Positions 7,278-14,290 of a stretch of 36,282 nucleotides of DNA are shown here, piece after piece (positions within the stretch are counted from its first letter, which is position 1; each line of letters starts with the position of its first letter). This DNA is from a virus. The position numbers were made by a program, and so were the translations under genes. The stretch is from positions 1 to 36,282 of the IMG/VR virus record IMGVR_UViG_3300049005_000019; one strand, 5' to 3'. The notes under the pieces are model-generated. The model searched no databases. It was not told where the DNA came from and worked only from the letters and a program-made list of their open reading frames with translations.

Positions 7278-8819
7278 CTAGACATAGGCGAGTTGAGTCG
7301 CCACCGGACGGCGGTGCTGGGCCTTCTTCCGGTCCAGGAAGGCGATGATGCCGGTGCCGACGGCGTCGACCAGGTCATCGTGCGGAGCTCGAGGGAAACC
7401 GACCTGCTCCGTCTCCAGGTCGGTGAGGCCATGGGCGTGGACGACGTGACCTGTCTGGTAGAGGTTGAGCACTTCGGCCGCCCTCACCTCCTTTTTCACC
7501 GTCTGGTGGATGAGGCGCAGCTTCACCGGTATGTCGTGCAGGATCGCCGGCCATACCTCCCCGCCCTGATTCGTCTCGATCAGTAGCAGGCCGATCGCCG
7601 GGTCGGCGTTCAGCATGTCCATCACCTTCCGCCGAAGGTCGGCCCCCGACAGCTTCACCCTCAGCGCCCGCTTTACCCGACACCTGCCCGTCTTCGGCGG
7701 GTTCATCCCTGGTGCGTACTCGATGACCGCCAGCCCCGTGTAGTCGGAGGACTGCTTCGTCGTCACCGCCGGGTCGATGGACAGCAGCGTGCGAGTGACT
7801 CCTTCCAGCTCGCCCCGACGGAAGTCTTCGGCCACCCAGTACGCCCCGTCGAGGCCGAGCGGGTCGTTGAGGTAGTTCTTCATGTAGGACCGGGTGTGTT
7901 CAATGCGCTCCAGGTCCTCCAGCGGCCACCTGGCAGGCCAGATCGACTCCCTGGCCCCGTCGTCCTCGGTGACGATGGGAGCGTAGTAGAACGGCTCCCA
8001 GCGGTCGTCGTCGATCCACCTGGAGCGCTCGTCATCCCGGGCCACCTGGCCTCGAGCGACCCGGACGAGCTGGTGCAGGATCGAATCCGCCCGGGTGACG
8101 GTGCCGACGAAGACGACCCGTGCCCGGTCGTTCAGCGGCAGCACCGTGTCCTGAAGGGTGGCGAGCCGCTTCGCCGTCAGGTCGGCCGAATAGCGTTCCT
8201 CCGCCGGCTCGACGTCGTCCAGGATGAGCAGATCGGGTCGCAGGTTCCCGATCTTCAAACCGAGGGCCTGAGACTCCATTCCACGGGCGGCGAAGACGAA
8301 ACCGGACTTCGCTCGGTACAGGTCGGCCCGGTCCGCGTCGGTGATGCCCCGACGAGTGACCAGGGGTGTGCACAGGTCGGGGAAGTCGTCGCGGAGACGT
8401 TCGTTCGTTCGCAGCTCGGTGAGGAACGTCGCCAGGTGCGTCTCCGCCAACTTGGAGGAGTCGGCGAACGCGGCGACGAACTTCGTGTGACCGTGCGCGG
8501 CCGCCCAGAGCGGCACGATGAGGAACCACCACGTCGACTTCCCCATCTCGCGGGGGCCGACGAACGCCCGCCGGAACGGTTCCTGACGGATCAGCCGGCG
8601 ACCCTTCCGCGCCCAGTCGACGTGTACAGGCGACAGTGTCACCTCGTTGTGCGTCTGCTCGGAGGCCAGGTGGTGCCAGAGGTAGGTGAGGGCGAATGCC
8701 ATCGGGTCGGCGTGGGTGACGGTGCGACGGATCTCCGGCACGTCCAACGCCTCCAACTCGCCGGAGTAGAGGCCGAGCAGGTGGACGGCCGGGTCGACGA
8801 TCGTCGGGGGGAGGTTCAT
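7278..8819 (-). CDS. terL: Terminase large subunit
   Basis: A 513-residue packaging motor. The ATPase domain has Walker A GPREMGKST (88-96), Walker B LLILDDVE (197-204) and a coupling motif VFVGTVT (236-242). The C-terminal RNase H-fold nuclease has acidic residues in LSIDPAV (D349), LIETNQGG (E415) and PHDDLVDAVG (D481/D482/D485). All key residues are present. It pumps DNA into the prohead and cuts unit genomes. The candidate small subunit lies 4.5 kb upstream in the same direction, not adjacent. A GC-rich hairpin is 22 nt before the ATG. Confidence 0.93.
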   Translation of the reverse strand: MNLPPTIVDPAVHLLGLYSGELEALDVPEIRRTVTHADPMAFALTYLWHHLASEQTHNEVTLSPVHVDWARKGRRLIRQEPFRRAFVGPREMGKSTWWFLIVPLWAAAHGHTKFVAAFADSSKLAETHLATFLTELRTNERLRDDFPDLCTPLVTRRGITDADRADLYRAKSGFVFAARGMESQALGLKIGNLRPDLLILDDVEPAEERYSADLTAKRLATLQDTVLPLNDRARVVFVGTVTRADSILHQLVRVARGQVARDDERSRWIDDDRWEPFYYAPIVTEDDGARESIWPARWPLEDLERIEHTRSYMKNYLNDPLGLDGAYWVAEDFRRGELEGVTRTLLSIDPAVTTKQSSDYTGLAVIEYAPGMNPPKTGRCRVKRALRVKLSGADLRRKVMDMLNADPAIGLLLIETNQGGEVWPAILHDIPVKLRLIHQTVKKEVRAAEVLNLYQTGHVVHAHGLTDLETEQVGFPRAPHDDLVDAVGTGIIAFLDRKKAQHRRPVATQLAYV

Positions 8820-8841
8820 GGCCTCAGGTTAAGCATTGGAG

Positions 8842-8877
8842 GGGCCGCCCTGAGAACTGGAAGCTCTTGGGCGGCCC
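8842..8877. other. GC-rich hairpin upstream of terL
   Basis: GGGCCGCCC (8842-8850) pairs perfectly with GGGCGGCCC (8869-8877), with a short inner GAG/CTC pairing in the 18-nt loop. If the TTGACA-like box at 8917-8922 (minus strand) is a promoter, this hairpin would sit at the 5' end of the terL mRNA. It could also be a weak terminator; no U-tract is seen. Confidence 0.55.
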
Positions 8878-8895
8878 ACTACTTGTTCGCTGACA

Positions 8896-9090
8896 ATGAG
8901 AAACCTCTGTCGTCGATGTCAATCGACTCGAACTGAGACCAGCTCAGCGGCGTTCATATGGCGAACGCCCTACCTCTCGCGACCAAGCGACCTCAGGCTA
9001 GCCGATGTCGGCGACATGCGACACACTGGAGGCGTCGAGCACCCCCCAGCGTCCGACAACGGCAGAGGGCCCAGGATCTCTTCGGGATAG
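8896..9090 (+). CDS. Doubtful small plus-strand ORF ending inside a terminator
   Basis: A 64-codon frame starting MRNLCRRCQSTR, with one CxxC pair (residues 5 and 8) and two His near residues 42 and 48. Its TAG lies at the edge of the terminator hairpin, as with the two other convergent gene ends in this genome, which is the main argument for it. Against it: third-codon positions are much less GC-biased than in neighbouring genes, there is no ribosome-binding site and no clear -10 before the ATG. Confidence 0.22.
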   Translation: MRNLCRRCQSTRTETSSAAFIWRTPYLSRPSDLRLADVGDMRHTGGVEHPPASDNGRGPRISSG

Positions 9091-9103
9091 AGATCCTGGG
9101 CCC
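9067..9103. terminator. Strong intrinsic terminator hairpin
   Basis: A perfect 14-bp stem: GGGCCCAGGATCTC (9067-9080), 9-nt loop, GAGATCCTGGGCCC (9090-9103), followed on the plus strand by TTGCTTGT. It would end the minus-strand transcript of the mini-protein operon before terL, and any plus-strand transcript from the other side. Confidence 0.75.
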
Positions 9104-9212
9104 TTGCTTGTGCGCCTCGAGCGAGGCCCCCCCATGACGTCGCGCTCGTTACACACAGTGTCCCTGACGACTGGGGAGGGCGTCAGGAAGTCGTTGACCC
9201 CAGGTCAGGGGG

Positions 9213-9326
9213 TTAGCGGCGAAAACGCCTGAACAAGATGGCGCCCAGCTCGACAAGTCCGGCGACAACGGCCAGTCCGATGAGAACAACGACGCCGACC
9301 AGCACGTAGAAGATGAAGATGCTCAC
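9213..9326 (-). CDS. Small single-span membrane protein
   Basis: A 37-residue protein starting MSIFIFYVLVGVVV, hydrophobic from residue 2 to about 30 and ending in FRRFRR, so it is one membrane helix with a basic cytoplasmic end. The GTG overlaps the preceding stop (GTGA), with GAGGAG about 10 nt upstream. It is the last gene of a four-gene overlapping operon. Function unknown; membrane or lysis-related roles are possible. Confidence 0.65.
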   Translation of the reverse strand: MSIFIFYVLVGVVVLIGLAVVAGLVELGAILFRRFRR

Positions 9327-9550
9327 AGTGACTCGCTCCTCTTCTCGCAGCGCTTGCAGACGCGTTCGTGACGCCAGCAGCGGGCCCAGTGGGCTTCGAC
9401 GTGCTTCTGGCCCAGGTTCAGCTTCGGCATCGGGACGGTGAGGTTCATCCCCTCCAACGTCATCCCGCATTCGGTGCGGTAGCCGCGACCGGTCGGCTCC
9501 GACAGGTGCAGCGGGCCGTGGCCTCGACGGACGGGGACGCGAACGATCAT
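9323..9550 (-). CDS. Cys/His-rich small protein
   Basis: A 75-residue protein with a beta-rich N-terminus (MIVRVPVRRGHGPLHL), Cys at about 28 (TECGM), and a C-terminal cluster WARCWRHERVCKRCEKR whose CKRC pair could bind zinc with an upstream Cys or His. ATG overlaps the previous TGA. Unknown function, probably a nucleic-acid-binding mini-protein. Longer upstream extensions in this frame are arginine-rich shadow of the preceding gene. Confidence 0.65.
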   Translation of the reverse strand: MIVRVPVRRGHGPLHLSEPTGRGYRTECGMTLEGMNLTVPMPKLNLGQKHVEAHWARCWRHERVCKRCEKRSESL

Positions 9551-9804
9551 GACGCCACCGCCGTCAAGTGCCCGCCGCCGATGACGTCGAGGTGCTCGAG
9601 GATGTGGGCGAAGGCGATCATGCGAAGGCAGTAGACGCACACCGACGTGTCCTCGACGGCCACTGTCTGGGCTGCCGCCTCGATGGACAGGAACGTGGTC
9701 CCGTCGATCTTCACCGGAGCCGAGTCGCAGAGCGGAAGCCACAGGTCGGCCGACGAGGTGGCGAGGTGCGCCTTCCGTCGTTTCGGGCGGACGAGGGCGA
9801 TCAT
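9547..9804 (-). CDS. Small hypothetical protein with CxxC
   Basis: An 85-residue protein starting MIALVRPKRRKAHLA. It has a Cys at about 36 and VCVYCLRMIAFAHIL near residues 56-70, a single CxxC embedded in a hydrophobic helix, and ends HLTAVAS. It is coupled at both ends by ATGA overlaps to its neighbours. No family recognised. Confidence 0.62.
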   Translation of the reverse strand: MIALVRPKRRKAHLATSSADLWLPLCDSAPVKIDGTTFLSIEAAAQTVAVEDTSVCVYCLRMIAFAHILEHLDVIGGGHLTAVAS

Positions 9805-9980
9805 GCCGGCACGTCCATCATCAGCAGCTCGAAGCGGAGCGTCTCGGCAATCTGGCCGGCCTCGGAGTGGTGTTCGAGGATGGCGGCGGCGTTCGTTTTC
9901 GGGTGCAGCTCCAGGTCGACGAGACGTTCGACGTGCTCGACCAGCTCACGTGCGGCGGCGAGGATCTCGATCGGTGTCAT
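9801..9980 (-). CDS. Small helical hypothetical protein, first gene of operon
   Basis: A 59-residue, mostly helical acidic protein (MTPIEILAAARELVEHVERLV). I chose the ATG at 9978-9980 over the GTG two codons upstream because CATGCT (9987-9992) lies 6 nt before it, the -10 to start spacing seen at the other leaderless promoters of this genome. It is the first gene of a four-gene operon ending at 9213. Confidence 0.65.
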   Translation of the reverse strand: MTPIEILAAARELVEHVERLVDLELHPKTNAAAILEHHSEAGQIAETLRFELLMMDVPA

Positions 9981-9986
9981 AACCAC

Positions 9987-10009
9987 AGCATGACAGGTTG
10001 AGCCTCAAC
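9987..10009 (-). promoter_or_regulatory. Leaderless promoter with operator-like palindrome
   Basis: The perfect inverted repeat GTTGAG-C-CTCAAC (9997-10009; minus strand TAGTTGAGGCTCAAC) shares the outer arms of the GTTGAC-N-GTCAAC operator, with a changed centre. On the minus strand it is followed by CATGCT (9987-9992) and, after 6 nt, the ATG at 9980. This is the same layout as the promoters at 7252 and 17626. Confidence 0.55.
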
Positions 10010-10059
10010 TACCTAGTGGGCGGGTGTCCCCAGATCGAGCGTCAGTTACCCGGCCAGGG

Positions 10060-10227
10060 TCAGGCGACGTCAAGCGCCTTGTGCGCCTCGACGTCGTGCC
10101 AGTCTGCGGCGTCGCAGGCGGTGCCGCTGCTGTTGTGTGCCGAGACCCATGAGCACTCGTCGCACATCGCCCACCACTCATTGTGCTCAGGCATGAAGTC
10201 GACGACAGCGTGAAGCACTGGAAGCAC
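10060..10227 (-). CDS. Small zinc-finger-like protein
   Basis: A 55-residue protein read from GTG with AGAGGA just upstream. It has CDEC (about residues 22-25) and two downstream His (WHDVEAHK), giving a CxxC...H...H layout like its upstream neighbour. The gene begins 4 nt after that neighbour's stop. A second in-frame GTG three codons later is an alternative start. Function unknown. Confidence 0.6.
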   Translation of the reverse strand: MLPVLHAVVDFMPEHNEWWAMCDECSWVSAHNSSGTACDAADWHDVEAHKALDVA

Positions 10228-10230
10228 GGC

Positions 10231-10443
10231 TCATCCTCTCGCGAGCGTCAGACAACCCGGCGCCGCCAAAGTGTGGACGCCAGCCTCGTGTCGCTCGGCT
10301 TCGGCCACCACATCGGTGAGAAGAGCTGGACTGGATGCGCCACCCCACGTGCCGCAGCGATCGCAGTAGAGCCGTGGCAGCCCCTCCACGTCGATGAACA
10401 CCGCGTAGTGCTCCAGCAAGTCAGACAGCGGGACTACCGGCAT
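10231..10443 (-). CDS. Small zinc-finger-like protein, leaderless
   Basis: A 70-residue protein (MPVVPLSDLLEHYAVF) with CDRCGTW near residues 27-33 and a distal HEAGVH, i.e. CxxC...H-x4-H, which could bind one zinc. The ATG at 10443 is preceded by TAGCAT (10449-10454) at 5 nt and by CTGACG (10472-10477) at 17-bp spacing, so it is probably leaderless. Upstream in-frame extension (MVASG...) is therefore not used. Paired with the similar gene downstream, perhaps by duplication. Confidence 0.65.
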   Translation of the reverse strand: MPVVPLSDLLEHYAVFIDVEGLPRLYCDRCGTWGGASSPALLTDVVAEAERHEAGVHTLAAPGCLTLARG

Positions 10444-10448
10444 GCCTG

Positions 10449-10477
10449 ATGCTACCACCGGCGGCCGACAGCGTCAG
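10449..10477 (-). promoter_or_regulatory. Promoter of the zinc-finger pair
   Basis: Minus strand CTGACG (10472-10477), 17-bp spacer, TAGCAT (10449-10454), then 5 nt to the ATG at 10443. Unlike most other promoters here it has no GTTGAC palindrome, so it may be constitutive or differently controlled. Confidence 0.55.
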
Positions 10478-10614
10478 ATACCCCCATCGAAGGCTCGCGC
10501 GTTCCTCCACATGCGACCCGGGCCAGCCCGCTGCCATGCGCTCCCCGAGGACGCCACGGTGTGGGCGGAGCCAGAGTGTGGCTGCAAGCACCCATTCCAC
10601 GGAAGCTGACCGCG

Positions 10615-12048
10615 TCAAGCCGCGACGGGCGACCGGAGTGCGGTGAACAGGAGGTCCGCGATCAACGTGTGACCCGGCGCGAGCGGGTGAATCTGATCGC
10701 TGTAGTAGAGCCCATACGTGCCCGCGGCGGTCGTCGCGGGCATCGACTTGGACAGGTCCAAGTACGCCACGGTCGGATCGGCTTGAGCCACCGCCCTCAT
10801 AGCGCCGACGTAGTTGGCGTACGGCTCGAGCGTCGTGCCCTGCGGGGAGGTCGCGAAGGGTGCGACCAGCAGGATCGCCGTGTTCGGTGCTCCCACACGA
10901 AGCCGAGCGACGATAGTGACGAGATCGGCCCCAAACTGTGCGGAGCTACGGAGGCCCTTACCCCAGTCGTTCACGCCCAACATGATGGTGACGAGGTTGG
11001 GATTCGCGCCAACCGCGAGCTGCGACAGACTCGATCCACTGAGCCCGTCCTGGTTGACGTAGTCGTGGGCGCCCCACCCGGAGTGTCCACCGGGGATCCC
11101 ATGGACGCCCTTCGTCTCGTCACCATTGAACACGTCGATGCCAGCGAAGTTGAGGTTGCCGGAGTTGTAGGACACGGCGATCGTGTGGGTTCCAGCAGCA
11201 CCGAGTGCCACGTTATAGAGCCACGCGTCAACGACCGCTGCTCCTGCGCCAGCCGGGATCGTAACGGTGGCCGCAGCACCACCGTCGATTGACACCAGCG
11301 CGCTGCGCGCGTTCCCTGCCTGCACGAACCAGAGGTTCGCGGATGTACCGACGACCGTGAAGGTCGCGGTATCTGTGCCGCCGAGGAACATGCTGGCGAA
11401 GCCGGGGCCGAAGTAGGCGGGCGTGCCGACGTTGGCGGAGTTCGAGTGAGCCACCGGGATGGCGGGGCCGTTCACGGAGAGCTGTACCGCTGGCAAGTAC
11501 GAGCCGCCGACAGGGTTGCCCACGACGCACGGGTAGGCGGTCATCAACCGCTTCGCAAGCACGTTCACGTAGTGACCAGCCCAGGAGCCGGAACGTGCGC
11601 CTTCGGTGATGCTGTCGCCGAAGGCAAGGATGCGACAGGTCGCGGCATCGCGGTTTGCGAGAGCAGCGGCGAAGGGAAGCAGCGCCGATCGATTCAATAC
11701 CTCGAGTCCGCTGTAGCTGGCATCGAGGCTGGCCTTTGTCTTGTGGCCGGCGACGGGCCACCAGGAGCCGGTAGCGTCCGCGACGAGGTCAACTGACTCG
11801 TTCTGCCAGACCAGGGCCACAGTGCTCGTCGCGCCCCGGATCGGCCCGGAGATAGTGACGGCGTTCGTGGAGGCGTCGGTCTTCTCCACCGAGATCCGGC
11901 GGCCTGCGTTCGCGGTGACTGCCGCGGGGAGCGTCATGGTCAGCGCGGCGCTGGAGGCGTTCACGGGGTTGTGCTTACCGATCGCGAGCGCTCCGGCAGT
12001 GGTCACGGTGGTGGCGATGGAGCGGGGCAGTTCAACGGTGGTGGGCAT
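10615..12048 (-). CDS. Tail-associated SGNH/GDSL esterase
   Basis: A 477-residue protein. Residues 1-110 resemble a beta-rich tail-fibre N-terminal module (NAVTISGPI, SWWPVAGHKTKASLD). Residues 135-470 form an SGNH hydrolase: block I FGDSITEG with nucleophile S146, block III GVND (358-361), and block V DQIHP with D451 and H454. A jelly-roll-like beta insertion lies between about 200 and 310. Such virion esterases deacetylate or cleave acyl groups on host surface glycans. AGGAG lies 8 nt before the ATG, and the fibre gene is immediately upstream. Confidence 0.85.
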   Translation of the reverse strand: MPTTVELPRSIATTVTTAGALAIGKHNPVNASSAALTMTLPAAVTANAGRRISVEKTDASTNAVTISGPIRGATSTVALVWQNESVDLVADATGSWWPVAGHKTKASLDASYSGLEVLNRSALLPFAAALANRDAATCRILAFGDSITEGARSGSWAGHYVNVLAKRLMTAYPCVVGNPVGGSYLPAVQLSVNGPAIPVAHSNSANVGTPAYFGPGFASMFLGGTDTATFTVVGTSANLWFVQAGNARSALVSIDGGAAATVTIPAGAGAAVVDAWLYNVALGAAGTHTIAVSYNSGNLNFAGIDVFNGDETKGVHGIPGGHSGWGAHDYVNQDGLSGSSLSQLAVGANPNLVTIMLGVNDWGKGLRSSAQFGADLVTIVARLRVGAPNTAILLVAPFATSPQGTTLEPYANYVGAMRAVAQADPTVAYLDLSKSMPATTAAGTYGLYYSDQIHPLAPGHTLIADLLFTALRSPVAA

Positions 12049-12061
12049 CGTGGTTCTCCTG

Positions 12062-12922
12062 TCAGGCCGCGATGGACGCGGTGCCGTCGCCGTTGTCGGT
12101 GATGGTGGTGCTGCCGGTAGCGGTCAGCGTCGCGGTGCTGTCGAGGTTGTCGACGATCGAGAGGCCGCCCCCGCTGCCGCCCGGGACGGTGAACTTCGTC
12201 GCGTCGTACGTCGTGGTCGACGTGTGCGTGGTCGTGACCAGAGCGATCTGGCCGCTGGGATTGATCACGTACTGACCTGCGGAGTAGGCCGTGCTGGGCT
12301 TCCAGAGCGTCACACTCGTGGTTGAGTCTGTCGCTGCCTGGGCTGCGATGAGCGCCTGCACACCGGCCAGGTTCAGGGTGAGGATCGTCCAGTTGGCCGG
12401 GTTGTAGCTCGAGCCTGACGTGAAGCCGGTGTTCGCCTGCACGAGTTGCGCTGACGGGTTCAGCACCACCGTGCCTGAGGTGTAGGCGGTGTTCGGCGTC
12501 CACTCGTTGACCGCATCAAGGCCGGCGTTCACCGCTTGCTCGATCAGCGTAAGCATCTGCGCGAAAGTGGCATCCCAGTTGCGGGCATGCGACGTCGTGT
12601 CACCGAGCGAGGACGGGTCGACGTCGACCAGCGCCTGCCAGGTCACTGAAGCTTGATCGGGGACCAGCACAGTCCTGGTTTGAAGGATCGCCTGGGTGAC
12701 GCTGTCCCAGACGGTGAGGCGCCATTTCCAGGACGCGCTCGAGGGAACGAGCTGGACGAGATCGGCGGACGTGTTCACCGTGAAACTGAGCGACGTCGGG
12801 AGGACGACGACGGCTCCGGCTTCGCTGATCCCGGTCGGTGTCGCGGTCACGATCACCGGGTTGGAGGCGGTCGTGCCGTCAGGAAGATCCCGTCGCGGGT
12901 CGAACAGGATCCTCGTCACCAT
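12062..12922 (-). CDS. Tail fibre/minor tail protein with two carbohydrate-binding-like repeats
   Basis: A 286-residue protein. Residues 1-105 are beta-rich (MVTRILFDPRRDLPDGTTA). A helical linker with NWDATFAQMLTLIEQAVNAG follows (about 113-132). Then come two related modules, each with W-x-P-x-TAY-x2-G-x2-V-x-NPS (about 140-160 and 206-226), with TSGSSYNPANW in the first. These resemble small chitin/cellulose-binding folds of the W...Y..G..V type. The Gly-rich hinge GGSGGG precedes a C-terminal beta segment. Likely receptor binding, acting with the downstream esterase. Confidence 0.72.
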   Translation of the reverse strand: MVTRILFDPRRDLPDGTTASNPVIVTATPTGISEAGAVVVLPTSLSFTVNTSADLVQLVPSSASWKWRLTVWDSVTQAILQTRTVLVPDQASVTWQALVDVDPSSLGDTTSHARNWDATFAQMLTLIEQAVNAGLDAVNEWTPNTAYTSGTVVLNPSAQLVQANTGFTSGSSYNPANWTILTLNLAGVQALIAAQAATDSTTSVTLWKPSTAYSAGQYVINPSGQIALVTTTHTSTTTYDATKFTVPGGSGGGLSIVDNLDSTATLTATGSTTITDNGDGTASIAA

Positions 12923-12932
12923 GGGGCTGAGG

Positions 12933-13193
12933 CTAACGGACCTCGCCGGTCACGTGGATAGGCGTGTCGAAGTCGGCCGCATTCTCTTCGATCGCCGGCT
13001 CGTTGTCGACGTACTGGGGTGCGTTGTGGATCAGGAACGGTTCCACCTCGACGAAGGACGAGCCGAGCATCGTCGCATCCACCTGCGCGTCCTCCGGGTT
13101 GGCGTAGATGTCGATGATGCGCTTCTCGCCGATCTTCGGGTCGAAGCGGGTGATCGCCCAGAAGGTGTCGGGAGCATGTTTCACGTCGCTCAT
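12933..13193 (-). CDS. Hypothetical acidic protein
   Basis: An 86-residue protein starting MSDVKHAPDTFWAITRFDPK, with a compact alpha/beta N-terminal half and an acidic C-terminus (EPAIEENAADFDTPIHV). It sits between a small membrane protein and the tail fibre. No family recognised. Confidence 0.65.
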   Translation of the reverse strand: MSDVKHAPDTFWAITRFDPKIGEKRIIDIYANPEDAQVDATMLGSSFVEVEPFLIHNAPQYVDNEPAIEENAADFDTPIHVTGEVR

Positions 13194-13209
13194 CGTTTCA
13201 CGTCCAACA

Positions 13210-13356
13210 TCACTTCAGTTTGTTGATACGTCGGTGCACCTGATGCGACTTCCATCGTTTCACAAGCGAGTGGCCGGTGATGATGGCGACGGCGACGAGA
13301 AGGCCGGCCAGTGGGGCGAAAATGAACAGCAGCGTCCACTTCTCCCCGACGTTCAC
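13210..13356 (-). CDS. Small membrane protein
   Basis: A 48-residue protein (MNVGEKWTLLFIFAPLAGLLV) with one hydrophobic span at about residues 8-28 and a basic C-terminus (VKRWKSHQVHRRINKLK). The GTG overlaps the stop of the preceding gene (GTGA). Function unknown; its basic tail and single span resemble small phage membrane proteins of many roles. Confidence 0.65.
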   Translation of the reverse strand: MNVGEKWTLLFIFAPLAGLLVAVAIITGHSLVKRWKSHQVHRRINKLK

Positions 13357-13958
13357 TCCTCGTCCTGCACCTGCGCCAGGTCGGCCGTCATCTTCGCTTT
13401 CGCAGCCTCCATCGCAGCCTTCAGCTTCGTAGTGGCCGGATCGTCGTGCTCGACCAGCTCGTGCGTCACCTCAACCTGCTGCGGCCTGTCGATGCCGAGC
13501 AGCTTGCGCTTGCTCTCCATGACGCGGAGGAGCTGCGCTCGAGCCGTCATCCGATCCTTGAACGGGATCGAAACTTCTACCAAATCACCGCCCTCGGCCT
13601 CCGGGTCGATGACCCACGTCGAGGTCGACATGCTGGCACGAGCCCACCAAGCCTGCTCCTCGTCGAGCGCCTGCATCTCTTCGGCGATCATGTCGACCAG
13701 TGGCCGATTGATCATGTCTTCAACGACCTGCTCGCGTCGTTCGGAGAGCCGCCAACGCACGGTTCGCTCAGCGATGTGCTTCCCGAGACCAGCGTTCAAA
13801 TCGAACGATCCGTCGGCAAGTCGTACAGCGGCAACTACTGCCAACTGCGCGATGCGGTAGGGCGAGAGTTTGTTGACAGTGGCCTGATAGGTGATCCAGG
13901 AGTCTTCGAACGCACGCTCTCGGGTGATGAGCGCCTTACGAGCATGCTCTGCGGCCAC
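13353..13958 (-). CDS. Candidate terminase small subunit
   Basis: A 201-residue helical protein. The middle (YRIAQLAVVAAVRLADGSF, SERTVRWRLSERR) could contain a DNA-binding helix-turn-helix. The C-terminal pattern ARAQLLRVMESKRKLLGIDRPQQVEV is typical of small terminase proteins, which recognise packaging sites. A Lys/Ala-rich helical tail follows. The GTG abuts the TAG of the upstream gene. Against the call: it lies 4.5 kb from terL with tail-fibre genes between. Another DNA-binding structural protein is possible. Confidence 0.48.
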   Translation of the reverse strand: MAAEHARKALITRERAFEDSWITYQATVNKLSPYRIAQLAVVAAVRLADGSFDLNAGLGKHIAERTVRWRLSERREQVVEDMINRPLVDMIAEEMQALDEEQAWWARASMSTSTWVIDPEAEGGDLVEVSIPFKDRMTARAQLLRVMESKRKLLGIDRPQQVEVTHELVEHDDPATTKLKAAMEAAKAKMTADLAQVQDEE

Positions 13959-14237
13959 CTACGCCGCCCTCCCGACCTTCACTGGCGTCTGAGCCTTGAA
14001 CGTCGCCCGAAGCGCTGTGACGTCGCTGACCAGGTCGGGCCAGCCGGGTCGACGTAGGGCGACGTCCCAACCTCCCGAAGCCCTCAGGATGGCGCTGAAG
14101 GCCCATCCGTGCATGGTCCCGGTCAGCCTCACCGACCCGAAGTCGTTCCGTTGAGCCGTCACCGAGTAGCCGGCACCGATGGCTGCGCTCGCCAACGACT
14201 TCGCCGTGCCGTCCAGGTGCTCGAGGGGGAGATCCAC
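13959..14237 (-). CDS. Hypothetical protein, first gene of the fibre/packaging block
   Basis: A 92-residue protein (MDLPLEHLDGTAKSLASAAI) with an alpha-beta-beta-alpha look: beta strands SVRLTGTMHGWAFSAILR and GWDVALRRPGWPDLV. I use the GTG at 14235-14237 because TACCCT (14244-14249) lies 6 nt upstream, the leaderless spacing seen elsewhere. A longer version to 14294 would run into the large inverted repeat. No function known. Confidence 0.6.
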   Translation of the reverse strand: MDLPLEHLDGTAKSLASAAIGAGYSVTAQRNDFGSVRLTGTMHGWAFSAILRASGGWDVALRRPGWPDLVSDVTALRATFKAQTPVKVGRAA

Positions 14238-14290
14238 CCCTTCAGGGTACCGCCTACCACGGCTCGGGGTCCAGGGGCGAGACCAATGAC

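Larger units (their letters stand above)
8820..9212. other. 393-nt intergenic region between terL and the mini-protein operon
   Basis: No convincing gene. It holds, in order, the GC hairpin at 8842-8877, a minus-strand TTGACA (8917-8922) with a weak CATTGT about 17-18 bp downstream, a 7-bp inverted repeat GGCGTTC/GAACGCC (8949-8955/8963-8969), and the strong terminator at 9067-9103. A plus-strand frame at 8896-9090 is listed separately as doubtful. A packaging (cos/pac) site next to terL is possible but no hallmark is visible. Confidence 0.5.

Noticed and set aside
10511-10609. Plus-strand 32-codon ORF with CGCKHPFH
   Set aside because: No ribosome-binding site or promoter, antisense to the promoter region of a minus-strand gene, and no stop-start coupling. 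Kept out as probable chance.
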